Of a stretch of DNA of 64,000 nucleotides, positions 17,169-25,084 are shown piece after piece. The notes below the pieces were generated by a model. That model was not told the DNA's origin and did no database searches. It was given only the letters and a program-made list of their open reading frames with translations. The stretch comes from Haloferax sp. Atlit-12N (GTDB taxonomy: Archaea; Halobacteriota; Halobacteria; Halobacteriales; Haloferacaceae), in contig NZ_PSYW01000001.1 in the NCBI RefSeq assembly GCF_003383095.1, positions 992,001-1,056,000 of the forward strand, in the 5' to 3' direction. How positions within the stretch are numbered: position 1 is the stretch's first letter; each line of letters starts with the position of its first letter. Made by a program: the position numbers and the translations under genes.

Positions 17169-17363
17169 ATGGCGAAAGGTAAGGTCGACTTCTTCAACGA
17201 CACTGGCGGTTACGGTTTCATCTCTACTGACGACGCGGACGACGACGTGTTCTTCCACATGGAAGATGTTGGCGGTCCGGACCTCGAAGAGGGTCAGGAA
17301 ATCGAATTCGACATCGAGCAGGCCCCCAAGGGCCCGCGCGCGACGAACGTCACCCGCCTCTAA
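17169..17363 (+). CDS. cspA: Cold-shock domain protein, copy 1
   Basis: 64 residues, a complete cold-shock OB fold. RNP1-like GGYGFIS and RNP2-like DVFFHM bind single-stranded nucleic acid. It should act as an RNA chaperone. Start chosen at the ATG 17169 because the second copy begins identically; TATA-like CTTATCC (about 17134-17140) is 30 bases upstream, so leaderless. It differs from copy 2 by one residue (Ile/Val at 44). Confidence 0.9.
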   Translation: MAKGKVDFFNDTGGYGFISTDDADDDVFFHMEDVGGPDLEEGQEIEFDIEQAPKGPRATNVTRL

Positions 17364-17522
17364 GCAGGCTTCCGTTCACCGCAGTACATTCACAAACTGA
17401 CGAACTTTCCTCCGTTTTTCACGACCGCGAGCGGCAGCGCTCGGCGGTGACGATGGACCAGACCGAACGACACCTGCGCATGCGGAAAGGTTATCCGTCC
17501 GCAGGGTCGTTGTACAGTCGCA

Positions 17523-17717
17523 ATGGCGAAAGGTAAGGTCGACTTCTTCAACGACACTGGCGGCTACGGTTTCATCTCTACTGACGACGCGGACGACGAC
17601 GTGTTCTTCCACATGGAAGATGTTGGCGGTCCGGACCTCGAAGAGGGTCAGGAAGTGGAGTTCGACATCGAACAGGCCCCCAAGGGCCCGCGCGCGACGA
17701 ACGTCACGCGCCTGTAA
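17523..17717 (+). CDS. cspA: Cold-shock domain protein, copy 2
   Basis: 64 residues, nearly identical at DNA level to the gene 354 bases upstream, which implies a recent duplication or gene conversion. The intergenic parts differ, so the two genes have separate promoters; this one has TTATCC near 17490 about 30 bases before the ATG. Symbol used in the family sense only. Confidence 0.9.
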   Translation: MAKGKVDFFNDTGGYGFISTDDADDDVFFHMEDVGGPDLEEGQEVEFDIEQAPKGPRATNVTRL

Positions 17718-17767
17718 TTCGGTTTCCGAATTCAGTAACAGACGAATCGATTTCTGAGCGTTTTTTT
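17716..17767 (+). terminator. Hairpin and T-run after the second cold-shock gene
   Basis: AATTCGG-TTT-CCGAATT (17716-17732) starts inside the stop codon and makes a perfect 7-bp stem. A T7 run follows at 17761-17767. Confidence 0.6.
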
Positions 17768-17898
17768 ACGCACCCTGAGCCGTGAGGCTGCGCTGTAGGA
17801 CCCACCACCACGAGTAGACGCAGTCCCGACCGGAGTCACGAACCTGTCGAACCCAGAAGGCTCTTATCCTCTCGTAGTAGTGCATCAAACGAACAACA

Positions 17899-18624
17899 AT
17901 GTCCGACGACGGGGAGCTTGAACCTCCCGCAGGAATGGACGACACCCATATCGGCGCGGGAGTCTTCGACGAGACGATGGGCCCAGGTTCGTCGTTTGCC
18001 CACCTTTACCGTGGGGAAATACACCGGATGAAGTCGTGGCGGGAGCGACTCGACCGGACCAGCAACTGGGCGATTACGCTGATGGCCGGGATTCTGACGT
18101 GGTCGTTTTCCGCACAAACGCATCCACACTACATCATCCTTCTCGGGGTGGTGACGCTGAGCATCTTCCTCTGTATCGAGGCCCGGCGCTTCCGTGCGTA
18201 CGACATCTGGCGCTCTCGGGTCCGGATGATTCAACAGAACGTCTGGGCGTACGCGCTCGACCCGGACGGCGGCGTCCTCGACGAGGACTGGCGGAAGAAA
18301 CTCGGCGAGGACTACCGCACGCCGAACATGAAAATCCCCTTCGAGGAGGCGCTTGCCCACCGGCTCCGCCGGGTGTACCTGCCGCTGTTCATCGTGATGC
18401 TCGTCGCGTGGGTCATCCAGCTCACGGCCTATACGGACGGGACGACGCTCGTCGGGAGCGCCGGCGTCGGCGGCGTTCCCGGAAACATCGTCGTCGCCGT
18501 CGTCGCCGGGTTTTACGCGACCCTGCTCGGTATCTCGTTCCGCCCGCGCGAGTGGCACGTCAACGGCGAACTCATCCCGAGCGACGTGACGGGATGGGAG
18601 GAGTCGGACTACGGCGGCTCGTAG
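17899..18624 (+). CDS. DUF2270-family membrane protein
   Basis: 241 residues. A soluble N-terminus contains HLYRGEIHRMKSWRERLD, a DUF2270 hallmark, followed by pairs of membrane helices at about 58-95 and 155-215 and a conserved FRPREWH near the end. Function unknown. The ATG at 17899 is preceded by a TATA-like CTTATCC (about 17862-17868). Confidence 0.8.
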   Translation: MSDDGELEPPAGMDDTHIGAGVFDETMGPGSSFAHLYRGEIHRMKSWRERLDRTSNWAITLMAGILTWSFSAQTHPHYIILLGVVTLSIFLCIEARRFRAYDIWRSRVRMIQQNVWAYALDPDGGVLDEDWRKKLGEDYRTPNMKIPFEEALAHRLRRVYLPLFIVMLVAWVIQLTAYTDGTTLVGSAGVGGVPGNIVVAVVAGFYATLLGISFRPREWHVNGELIPSDVTGWEESDYGGS

Positions 18625-18673
18625 CGTCGCAATTCGAAATGGTTTTTTCGCTCCTGCGCGTCTGTCGAATCGC

Positions 18674-18747
18674 GCCGCCTTAGCTCAGACTGGGAGAGCA
18701 CTCGACTGAAGATCGAGCTGTCCCCGGTTCAAATCCGGGAGGCGGCA
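18674..18747 (+). tRNA. tRNA-Phe (anticodon GAA), copy 2
   Basis: Same 74 bases as copy 1, from GCCGCCT at 18674 to the discriminator A at 18747. Only the tRNA and a few flanking bases match copy 1 locally; the T-rich promoter element TTTTTT at 18643-18648 is its own. Confidence 0.95.
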
Positions 18748-18790
18748 TATTCTGAGATTCTGAGCGACGCGAAGAATCGAAGAAACGACG

Positions 18791-18859
18791 CCGGACTGAT
18801 TTGAACCCAAGAAGTCGAACGGGGTGAGTCTTCTTTCGGTTCAAATCCGGGAGGCGGCA
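18791..18859 (+). repeat. T-arm inverted repeat cassette after tRNA-Phe copy 2
   Basis: Inverted T-arm with an insertion (18791-18807), an AAGAAG/CTTCTT stem, then the full 22-base tRNA 3' end at 18838-18859. Confidence 0.75.
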
Positions 18860-18912
18860 TTTTCCTGCGAACTACCGAGGGAGCGTAGCGACCGAGTCGT
18901 GAGCAGTGAAAA

Positions 18913-18983
18913 TGCGACCCGACCGGATTCTGAACCAGCGAGCAAATCTTCGATTTGCGAGTGAGGTTCAAATCCGGGAGGCA
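18913..18983 (+). repeat. 71-bp tRNA-Phe-derived repeat, copy 2
   Basis: Identical to 16930-17000, including the GCAAATC hairpin. Inverted arm at 18923-18936, direct arm from 18965. Confidence 0.9.
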
Positions 18984-19044
18984 ACCGTTCTCAGGCTGGG
19001 TTCAAATCCGGGAGGCAACCGTTCTCAGGCTGGGTTCAAATCCG
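18965..19044 (+). repeat. 34-bp tandem repeats carrying the tRNA-Phe T-arm
   Basis: Units start at 18965 and 18999 and are identical; a third starts at 19033 and breaks off after 12 bases. Each unit is the T-arm and part of the acceptor followed by AACCGTTCTCAGGCT. The 323-base gap 18748-19070 is made almost wholly of such tRNA-derived repeats and holds no gene. Confidence 0.85.
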
Positions 19045-19070
19045 CGACAAAAACGAAACCGTCACCCCGC

Positions 19071-19880
19071 CTACGCCCGCGCCTCGTCGAGCCACGCGGG
19101 TTCGTCGACGGTCGTCGAGCCGACGCCCGTGAGCGAGTACTCCCACGACCCGGTCACCTCGGTCCCGTCGTCCATCCGCCCCGAGAACGCCCACGATTCG
19201 TGGCGCGAGAGGCCGTCTTCATCGACGAGAACGGCGTACTCGAAGCTCGTGACCTCCAGGTTCCCGGGCTCGCCCTGCGCCGCGGCCGACCCGGCCAGAA
19301 TCAGGGCCTCGTTCGCGGCCGACAGTTCGTAGCGCTCGACGGACACCCCGTCGAACGTCTCGGTGCCGGCGAACGTCAGGTCGTCGTCAGCACCGTACGC
19401 GCGGGCCTGCGAGAGCGCGATGGCGGTGGCGAGAACCTCCGTCGAACCCTCGTACGAGGTGTAGGTGGCCTCGTCGTCCCCGCCGACGCGGACGTACGTC
19501 ACGCCGTCGGAGACGTACTGCTCGACGCCGCCCGCGTCGGACTGGCCGTCGGCCATCGATGTCGTGCGACTGTACGACTGCTCGGCTTCGAGGTCGGCGT
19601 AGAACTCGCGGGTGACTTCGGTCTCGACGCCGTTCGCGTCGACGCCGGTGTACGACCAACTGACGGTGAAGCTCCCGGCGTCGCGGAGGAGGCGCTCGGG
19701 GTCGCTCAACTCGAAGTCGTCGCCGTCGGTCGGCTCGTCGGCCGCCGTGCTGTCACCGCCGTCGGTGGGGTCGTCGGTGTCGTCAGTCTGGGCGGCCGGC
19801 GCGACGTCAGCGCCGCCAGTACACCCGGCGAGGAGCACGAGGACCGCGACAATCAGGACTGGAATGCGGTTGGAATACAC
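19071..19880 (-). CDS. Haloarchaeal lipoprotein (DUF7537-like)
   Basis: 269 residues from a GTG start. A Sec-type signal ends in the lipobox LLAGC, then comes a Thr/Asp-rich linker and a beta-rich domain resembling the LolA/LppX-type haloarchaeal lipoprotein family. It probably sits on the outer face of the membrane; role unknown. TATA-like ACTTAAGAT (about 19903-19911) gives a leaderless GTG. Confidence 0.75.
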   Translation of the reverse strand: MYSNRIPVLIVAVLVLLAGCTGGADVAPAAQTDDTDDPTDGGDSTAADEPTDGDDFELSDPERLLRDAGSFTVSWSYTGVDANGVETEVTREFYADLEAEQSYSRTTSMADGQSDAGGVEQYVSDGVTYVRVGGDDEATYTSYEGSTEVLATAIALSQARAYGADDDLTFAGTETFDGVSVERYELSAANEALILAGSAAAQGEPGNLEVTSFEYAVLVDEDGLSRHESWAFSGRMDDGTEVTGSWEYSLTGVGSTTVDEPAWLDEARA

Positions 19881-19982
19881 GACAACCGTACGACGAGTAG
19901 AATCTTAAGTAGGCACAGCAAATCGCGTCATATCGGCGCGAACGGCGTCGAAACTGACAAATGAAAACCGAGAGCGGAGCGT

Positions 19983-20375
19983 TCAGGCCGTCACCGACGC
20001 CGACTCCGCCACGTCGCGGTGCGAGACGCGGACCTCGACGCCCGACGGGGTGACGGAGACGGTCACGTCGTCGACGGTGCGTTCGTACTCTGCGGTGTGG
20101 CTGCCGGACCGGGAAACGCGCAGGCGCTTCGAGAGGAGACCGGCGTCCACGAGCGGGTCGAGCTTTCGGTACGTCGTCGAAAGCGGGAGGTCGCACGCCT
20201 CCGAGAGTTCGCTCGCCGAGCGAGCGACGCCGTCGGTCGCGTCGAGGATGCGTCGGCAGTCGTCGTCTTCGAGAAGCGAGAAGAGCGCGTCGACCGCGGC
20301 GTGGTCGTCGACGACGCGGGGTTCGGACGAGGCGGACGGAGAGCGGGTAGCGAAGGGGAACGAAGCCTGACTCAT
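19983..20375 (-). CDS. Winged-helix transcription regulator
   Basis: 130 residues. The helix-turn-helix is in DDDCRRILDATDG...SASELSEACDLPLSTTYRKLDPLVDAGLL (about 36-80), an ArsR/DUF7344-like fold, with a beta-rich C-terminal part. It is a paralogue of the protein at 22277-22675 (both have CDLPLST/CDVPLST-TYRKLD). Start at ATG 20375 rather than 20405. Confidence 0.8.
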   Translation of the reverse strand: MSQASFPFATRSPSASSEPRVVDDHAAVDALFSLLEDDDCRRILDATDGVARSASELSEACDLPLSTTYRKLDPLVDAGLLSKRLRVSRSGSHTAEYERTVDDVTVSVTPSGVEVRVSHRDVAESASVTA

Positions 20376-20468
20376 ACTTCTGTAGAGTCGGCGAACCGGG
20401 ACCAACGGACAACCACGATAGCGTGGGACGTTTATATACTCCCGAAGACGCGGAGGGCGACGGGGTCG

Positions 20469-21116
20469 CTATCCCTCTTCGAGCACGTCACCGAGCAGTT
20501 TCGTCAGGGCGGCGGCGAGGTGTTCCGAGAACGTCGATTGGTTGATGTCGAGTTCGGCCGCGACCTCGGTGGCGTTGGCCCCGCGCGGGCGCTCGAAGTA
20601 GCCCATGCCGTAGGCGGTCTGGAGGACTTCGAGTTGGCGGGTGGTGAGCTTCCCGCGGTCGACGAAGACGCTGTCGCCGGGGGCGTCGCCGGTGGGCGAG
20701 CGCACGAGGCGCTTGATGTCGAGGCCGGGGAAGCGGTCGCGCAGTTCGCCGATGACGGTCTGTAACTGCTCGTAGTCGGCGGCGTGGAAGACGAGCGTCA
20801 GACTGCCGCGCTGGGCGAAGTAGCGGTCGACCGGACAGCTGAACTCGCCGAGGCACTCGCACGGGCAGCCGGCGCTCCCGTCGTGGGTGTAGCGATAGAG
20901 GTGCTTCGAGCCGTAGGAGAAGATGGGTTCGAGCGTGGACGCCTCCGGCGGGTCGTCGGCCTCGACGACGAACTCAGAGACGCTGACGTCGCCGGGGGTG
21001 GAGACGACGCTGGTCGAGACGGAGTCGACGACGGAGTCCGTCGAGTGGGCGACCGAAGCGACGGGACAGACCGACGGCGAGTCGAACTCGACCGTGGCTC
21101 GGATACCGGCGGGCAT
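20469..21116 (-). CDS. Cysteine-rich HTH-10 regulator, DmsR/NarO-like
   Basis: 215 residues. The C-terminus is a bacterio-opsin-activator type HTH (LTTRQLEVLQTAYGMGYFERPR, then ATEVAAELDINQSTFSEHL). The middle has GCPCECLGEFSCP, a C-x-C-x-C-x5-C cluster able to hold a metal or Fe-S centre. Regulators of this build (DmsR, NarO) respond to low oxygen or redox in haloarchaea. That it controls anaerobic genes is inference; none adjoin it. Start at ATG 21116. Confidence 0.75.
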   Translation of the reverse strand: MPAGIRATVEFDSPSVCPVASVAHSTDSVVDSVSTSVVSTPGDVSVSEFVVEADDPPEASTLEPIFSYGSKHLYRYTHDGSAGCPCECLGEFSCPVDRYFAQRGSLTLVFHAADYEQLQTVIGELRDRFPGLDIKRLVRSPTGDAPGDSVFVDRGKLTTRQLEVLQTAYGMGYFERPRGANATEVAAELDINQSTFSEHLAAALTKLLGDVLEEG

Positions 21117-21203
21117 CGTGTTACGCGTGGGCGCGTCGGTGTTCGCCGGGGGACGCAGCAACCGCCGCGACGGGGGCCGCCCCGGAGGCGACGACCGCGG
21201 ACA

Positions 21204-21665
21204 TTACTCGTCGGACTCCGCGGCGTCCAGTTCGACCGCCCGACCGCCCAGTGTCTCGGGGTCGAGTTCGAACAGTTGGATGTCGAGGTCGCGCTTCGTC
21301 TCGCCCCAGATTTCGAACAGCGGTCGCTTGGCCTTGCCGTACTGGACGATGCGTTCGACGGTCAACTCGTCGGGGTCGACGCGTTCGAGCGTCCCCTCGG
21401 CGATGATGCTCCGATAGCTCCCGTCGTTGGACTCGTGGACGACGAGCCGGGCCCGCGGCGACGACGTGAGGAACTGCCGTTTTTCGCTTTCGGGCGTGGA
21501 GACGAGTCGGAGATAGAACCGACCGCTCTCGCCGTCGTAGCCGTAGGAGATGGGAATCGCGTATGGTTCGTCCGCCTTCGCGAGCGAGAGGACGCCCGTC
21601 TCGTGACGGGACAGGACCTCGCGTATCTCGTCGGGCGAGAGTTCGGTCTGTTGGTCCAGAGACAT
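21204..21665 (-). CDS. Pyridoxamine 5'-phosphate oxidase-family flavoprotein
   Basis: 153 residues, split-barrel fold with ETGVLSLAKADEPYAIPISYGYDG near the N-terminus and a GRFYLRL strand. It should bind FMN, F420 or haem; substrate unknown. Weakly similar to the protein at 23672-24127, so the two are paralogues. It lies between a redox-type regulator and small zinc-ribbon genes, which hints at a redox role. Confidence 0.8.
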   Translation of the reverse strand: MSLDQQTELSPDEIREVLSRHETGVLSLAKADEPYAIPISYGYDGESGRFYLRLVSTPESEKRQFLTSSPRARLVVHESNDGSYRSIIAEGTLERVDPDELTVERIVQYGKAKRPLFEIWGETKRDLDIQLFELDPETLGGRAVELDAAESDE

Positions 21666-21785
21666 CGGTTCGTACCACCAGACTCGCGGCCGACGTAATT
21701 ACTGTTACTTCTCGGCGACGCCCGAGAGAGTCGAGTCGGGTGATATCGGCGGACTCGGTCGCGACTCGGTCGCGGGGGCGCGCGC

Positions 21786-21932
21786 TCAGGTCGTCGAGAA
21801 GTCGTCGGTCGTGAGCGCGGCGCTGCAGATGACACAGCCGTTTTCGAGGAGGGCGTCGCGCATGGAGTCGTTGACCAGCATGGACTCCGCACACTCCGGG
21901 CAGACGAATGTGTAGTCCGCGCTGTCGCTCAT
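21786..21932 (-). CDS. 48-residue zinc-ribbon protein
   Basis: Peptide starts MSDSADYTFVCPECAES and contains CPEC and CVIC knuckles with NDSMRDALLENG between them. It is a paralogue of the 53-residue protein at 22045-22206. These haloarchaeal micro-zinc-fingers (DUF7560 type) are real proteins with unknown partners. Found by reading the reverse strand. Confidence 0.75.
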   Translation of the reverse strand: MSDSADYTFVCPECAESMLVNDSMRDALLENGCVICSAALTTDDFSTT

Positions 21933-22044
21933 GTGGTTCGTAGTACGCGTGGCACACGTATATGTAGCCTACTGTTTTTCGAACGCCGGGGGCGCGGCTG
22001 GACGACCGCCTCGACCGGGCGCAGGCGCGACCAAAAAGTGCGAT

Positions 22045-22206
22045 TCACGCGGAACATGGAGCGAACGCCTCGGCCGAGGCGGGGCTCCCGCAGATGGGAC
22101 AGCCGCGTTCGAGGACCGCCGAGCGCATCCCACCGTTGACGGCGAAGCCCTCGCCGCAGTGTGGACACGTGAACTCGTAGTCGTCCGTCGTGGGCGTCGC
22201 GCTCAT
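22045..22206 (-). CDS. 53-residue zinc-ribbon protein
   Basis: Peptide starts MSATPTTDDYEFTCPHCGEG with CPHC and CPIC knuckles and GGMRSAVLERG between them, matching the paralogue at 21786-21932. Its ATG overlaps the stop of a 24-codon ORF (TGATG), with GGAGGTG just upstream as SD. It is the third cistron of a coupled operon led by a winged-helix regulator. Confidence 0.8.
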   Translation of the reverse strand: MSATPTTDDYEFTCPHCGEGFAVNGGMRSAVLERGCPICGSPASAEAFAPCSA

Positions 22207-22280
22207 CAGTCCACCTCCGGCGAGGCGAGCGCCGTCTCGGTTCGCTCCGTCCGCCGCCCGACGACGCGAGTCGCGGTCAT
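22206..22280 (-). CDS. 24-residue linking ORF between regulator and zinc ribbon
   Basis: Its ATG overlaps the regulator stop (ATGA), and its TGA overlaps the zinc-ribbon ATG (TGATG). The peptide is basic and Thr/Arg-rich (MTATRVVGRRTERTETALAS, then PEVD). It could be a small protein or only a device that passes ribosomes to the next gene. Confidence 0.45.
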   Translation of the reverse strand: MTATRVVGRRTERTETALASPEVD

Positions 22281-22675
22281 CGCGACCGACCCTCCTCGCC
22301 GTCTTCGCCGCCGTCGGTGGCGACCTGCCGGAACGCGAGCGACACGCCGGCGTCGTCGAACGAAAACGAGAGCGTGTCGAAGTTGGTCGCGAACTCCCGC
22401 GGGTGGTGCGTCGCGGTCTGGATGCGGAGTCGCTCGTCGAGGAGCGACGCCTCGGTGAGCAGGTCGAGCTTCCGGTAGACCGTCGACAGCGGCACGTCAC
22501 AGAGTTCGGCGCACTCCTGTGCGGTCCGCGGGGTCGCGTCGCAGGCGGCGAGGATTCGCCGGCTGTCGCCGTCGCTGAGCGCCGAGAGGGCGCTCGATGG
22601 GTCAGAGAGGACGTGGCTGCGGCGCGAGTTTCGGGTCAACGACTGTTCGACGGGGGAGACAGATGACGTGTTCAT
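22277..22675 (-). CDS. Winged-helix transcription regulator
   Basis: 132 residues from the ATG at 22675. HTH in DGDSRRILAACDATPRTAQECAELCDVPLSTVYRKLDLLTEASLL. Paralogue of 19983-20375. First gene of an operon with a 24-codon ORF and a zinc ribbon, which may be a partner of the regulator. Confidence 0.8.
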   Translation of the reverse strand: MNTSSVSPVEQSLTRNSRRSHVLSDPSSALSALSDGDSRRILAACDATPRTAQECAELCDVPLSTVYRKLDLLTEASLLDERLRIQTATHHPREFATNFDTLSFSFDDAGVSLAFRQVATDGGEDGEEGRSR

Positions 22676-22731
22676 ACATCTATAGACAGCAGACAACGGG
22701 AGGTATCTCCGCCCGCGCTATCCGGGGTGGT

Positions 22732-23589
22732 TTAAGTACTCGACCCGTCACCGGCTTCGAGTTGCGCCAGTCTGCGACGCACCGCGGGGTTCGAACTCGG
22801 CGCGAGAATGAAGTGACCCGCACCCATCGTGAGGCTCCGCAGGTACCAGTAGACGACGCGCTCGACCGGGCGGAACCGCCCGTCGGTCAGCGCGACCGCG
22901 CCGCGCCACGCGTTCCGCCGCCCCTCGCGGAGCGTGAAAAACGACAACGCCTCGTCCAGCCGACCCAGCGACTCGTCGATGTCGGCGACGCCGTCGGCGT
23001 ACCGCTCGGCGATGAGGTCCTGTTCCTCGTCGACGAGGCGGCGGAGGACCCGGTTGATGCGGCGGTGGTCGTCGTACTTCGCGGGGCGGTCGGGGTCGAT
23101 GCCGACCTCGTGGAGCGCCAGCGCGAGGTCGTAGTTCACGTGGGCGTTGACGCCGAGCAGCACGTCCTGCACCACGAGCGACTCTCCGGCGAGCGCCGTC
23201 TCGAACGAGAGCTGCCACGGGTCGGGCACGTCGTCGTGGTCGCCGCGCTCGAAGGCGCGGAACGCCCGACGGTAGTGGTCCGCGAAGGTGACGAGGTAGT
23301 CGGCGACCCACTCGGGGTCGGTGAACTCGTCGCCGCCGAGGCCGCGGTCGACCTCGGCGGTCACGCGGACGTAGATGGTCAGAAAGGCGGCGCGGCGGTC
23401 GCCGCGCTCGTACAGGAGCGATTCGAGCGCCGACAGGCGGTCGTGGGCGTCGGCGACATCGCGGAACGGCGCGTCGACGAGGTCGAGAATCTCATCGCTC
23501 GCGTCGCGGACGACGCCGGCGAGCGACGGGTTCGGCGTCCGCACCGCGGCCGCGAGCTTTCTCCCCTCCTCGAACGTCGTCCGTCGCAT
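22732..23589 (-). CDS. DUF5995-family protein
   Basis: 285 residues, mainly helical, no membrane segments. The block LGVNAHVNYDLALALHEVG (about 145-165) is typical of the DUF5995 family found in actinobacteria and haloarchaea. A helical haem- or lipid-binding fold is possible, but function is unknown. Confidence 0.7.
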   Translation of the reverse strand: MRRTTFEEGRKLAAAVRTPNPSLAGVVRDASDEILDLVDAPFRDVADAHDRLSALESLLYERGDRRAAFLTIYVRVTAEVDRGLGGDEFTDPEWVADYLVTFADHYRRAFRAFERGDHDDVPDPWQLSFETALAGESLVVQDVLLGVNAHVNYDLALALHEVGIDPDRPAKYDDHRRINRVLRRLVDEEQDLIAERYADGVADIDESLGRLDEALSFFTLREGRRNAWRGAVALTDGRFRPVERVVYWYLRSLTMGAGHFILAPSSNPAVRRRLAQLEAGDGSST

Positions 23590-23671
23590 GAGCTGAATTC
23601 TCAGACGGTCTCGGCTTCGATAACGATACCGGCGCGCACGCGCCCACGACCGAGAACCGTCCGTAGAGCGC

Positions 23672-24127
23672 TCACGCGCGCCGGCGCTGGAGACCGGACC
23701 GGGAGTCGATACGAAGCTCCCAGCCGAGAATGTCCTGCATCGGTTCCGTCTCCGAGAACAGGGTCGGATACCACGCGTTGTCTTCGAGTACGTCGCAGAC
23801 GCGGTCCCAGTCGCCGTCGTCGACCCGACGGAGTTCGCCGTCGACGACGACGCTCTCCCACTCGTCCCGCGACGGGGCGTTCCAGACGGCGAAGCTCGCG
23901 CGAGCGGTCCGCTCGGCGAACTCGGTCTTCTTCGAGGACTCGCCGGGACGGAGGAAGACGAAGTAGAGCCGCTCCCGCTCGGCGTCGTAGCCGAACGAGA
24001 GGGGAATCCCGTAGGCGACGCCGTCGTCGGCGAGCGAGAGGACGCCGACGCCCTCCTCGCGGAGCAGGCGGTCTATCTCCTCCGACGGCATCTCGATTCG
24101 GTTGTGTTGGGCGAAGTCGGGGTCCAT
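23672..24127 (-). CDS. Pyridoxamine 5'-phosphate oxidase-family protein
   Basis: 151 residues. Split-barrel signature EGVGVLSLADDGVAYGIPLS, and later RASFAVWN. The start at ATG 24127 fits a TATA-like CTTATG about 27 bases upstream (near 24150-24158); the ATG at 24142 would lie too close to it. Cofactor FMN or F420, substrate unknown. Confidence 0.8.
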   Translation of the reverse strand: MDPDFAQHNRIEMPSEEIDRLLREEGVGVLSLADDGVAYGIPLSFGYDAERERLYFVFLRPGESSKKTEFAERTARASFAVWNAPSRDEWESVVVDGELRRVDDGDWDRVCDVLEDNAWYPTLFSETEPMQDILGWELRIDSRSGLQRRRA

Positions 24128-24271
24128 GGGAAATGTACGCACGGAGACGACATAAGCCTGTCAGCGAATCGGAGCGACCGGCGGCTGTCGACGCTCGACC
24201 CACGGCCGTCGGCTTCGACGCGCGACGCGGGGCTTATCCCCGGCGGCGACGAACCGCGTGACGACACCCGG

Positions 24272-25084
24272 ATGACGGTGAACACACTCCACCGGCCGAC
24301 GCACCGCGACGCCCTCGTCCACCTCGAAGCCGCCTTCGAGCGCGGCGACATGGTGACGATATTCGGACGGTGCACGGTCGATTACGACGGCCGCGCGACG
24401 AGCGAACTCGGCCCCGGCGACCGGCTCGTCGTCCTGAAGCCGGACGGCTCGATTCTGGTCCACACCGACGAGAAGCGGACGCCCGTCAACTGGCAGCCGC
24501 CGGGGTGTACCCACTCCGCGAGCGTGCGGGACGGCCGGCTTCGGGTCCGAAGCACGCGCACGAGTCCCGACGAGCGACTCGACGTGCACTTCGAGCGCGT
24601 CGAGCAGTGTTCGGCCTACGCCGTCAACGACCGGAGCGACCTCGAACTCGTCGGCAGCGAGGAGGACCTGCGACAGCACATCCTCTCGGACCCCGACATC
24701 CTCGAAGCGGGCTTTGAGCCGCTGGAAACCGAGCGACAGAGCGACGCGGGCGCTATCGACATCTTCGGCGAGGACGCCGACGGCGTCCCGGTCGTCGTGG
24801 AGTTGAAGCGCCGGCGCGTCGGCCCCTCGGCGGCGAGTCAACTCCGACGGTACGTCGACGCGCTCCACCGGGAGTTCGGCGACGACGAGCCGATTCGCGG
24901 CGTCCTCGTCGCCCCCTCGGTGACAGAGCGAGCGGCAGACATGCTCGACCGCGAGGGGCTGGAGTTCGTCGCGCTCGACCCCGAGACGGGCGAACCGCCG
25001 GTCGAGGAAGACGAGAGTGAGAACGGGGACGGAGAAGCCGAAGCGGGTGAGGAAGCAAACGACGGCGACGGCGACGACGCCTAA
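24272..25084 (+). CDS. nucS: Endonuclease NucS (EndoMS)
   Basis: 270 residues. An N-terminal beta-sandwich is followed by a RecB-like nuclease domain. Visible catalytic groups are GAIDIFGED with the Asp and VVVELKRRR with the ExK. NucS/EndoMS cuts double-stranded DNA at mismatches and replaces MutSL in many archaea and actinobacteria; it works with the PCNA clamp. The acidic C-terminal tail is probably disordered. It ends exactly where the convergent gene ends, with no base between stops. Confidence 0.9.
   Translation: MTVNTLHRPTHRDALVHLEAAFERGDMVTIFGRCTVDYDGRATSELGPGDRLVVLKPDGSILVHTDEKRTPVNWQPPGCTHSASVRDGRLRVRSTRTSPDERLDVHFERVEQCSAYAVNDRSDLELVGSEEDLRQHILSDPDILEAGFEPLETERQSDAGAIDIFGEDADGVPVVVELKRRRVGPSAASQLRRYVDALHREFGDDEPIRGVLVAPSVTERAADMLDREGLEFVALDPETGEPPVEEDESENGDGEAEAGEEANDGDGDDA

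Noticed and set aside
18965..19044. 34-bp repeats as a CRISPR array
   Set aside because: Units are head to tail without unique spacers, and they contain the tRNA-Phe T-arm; no cas genes are present.
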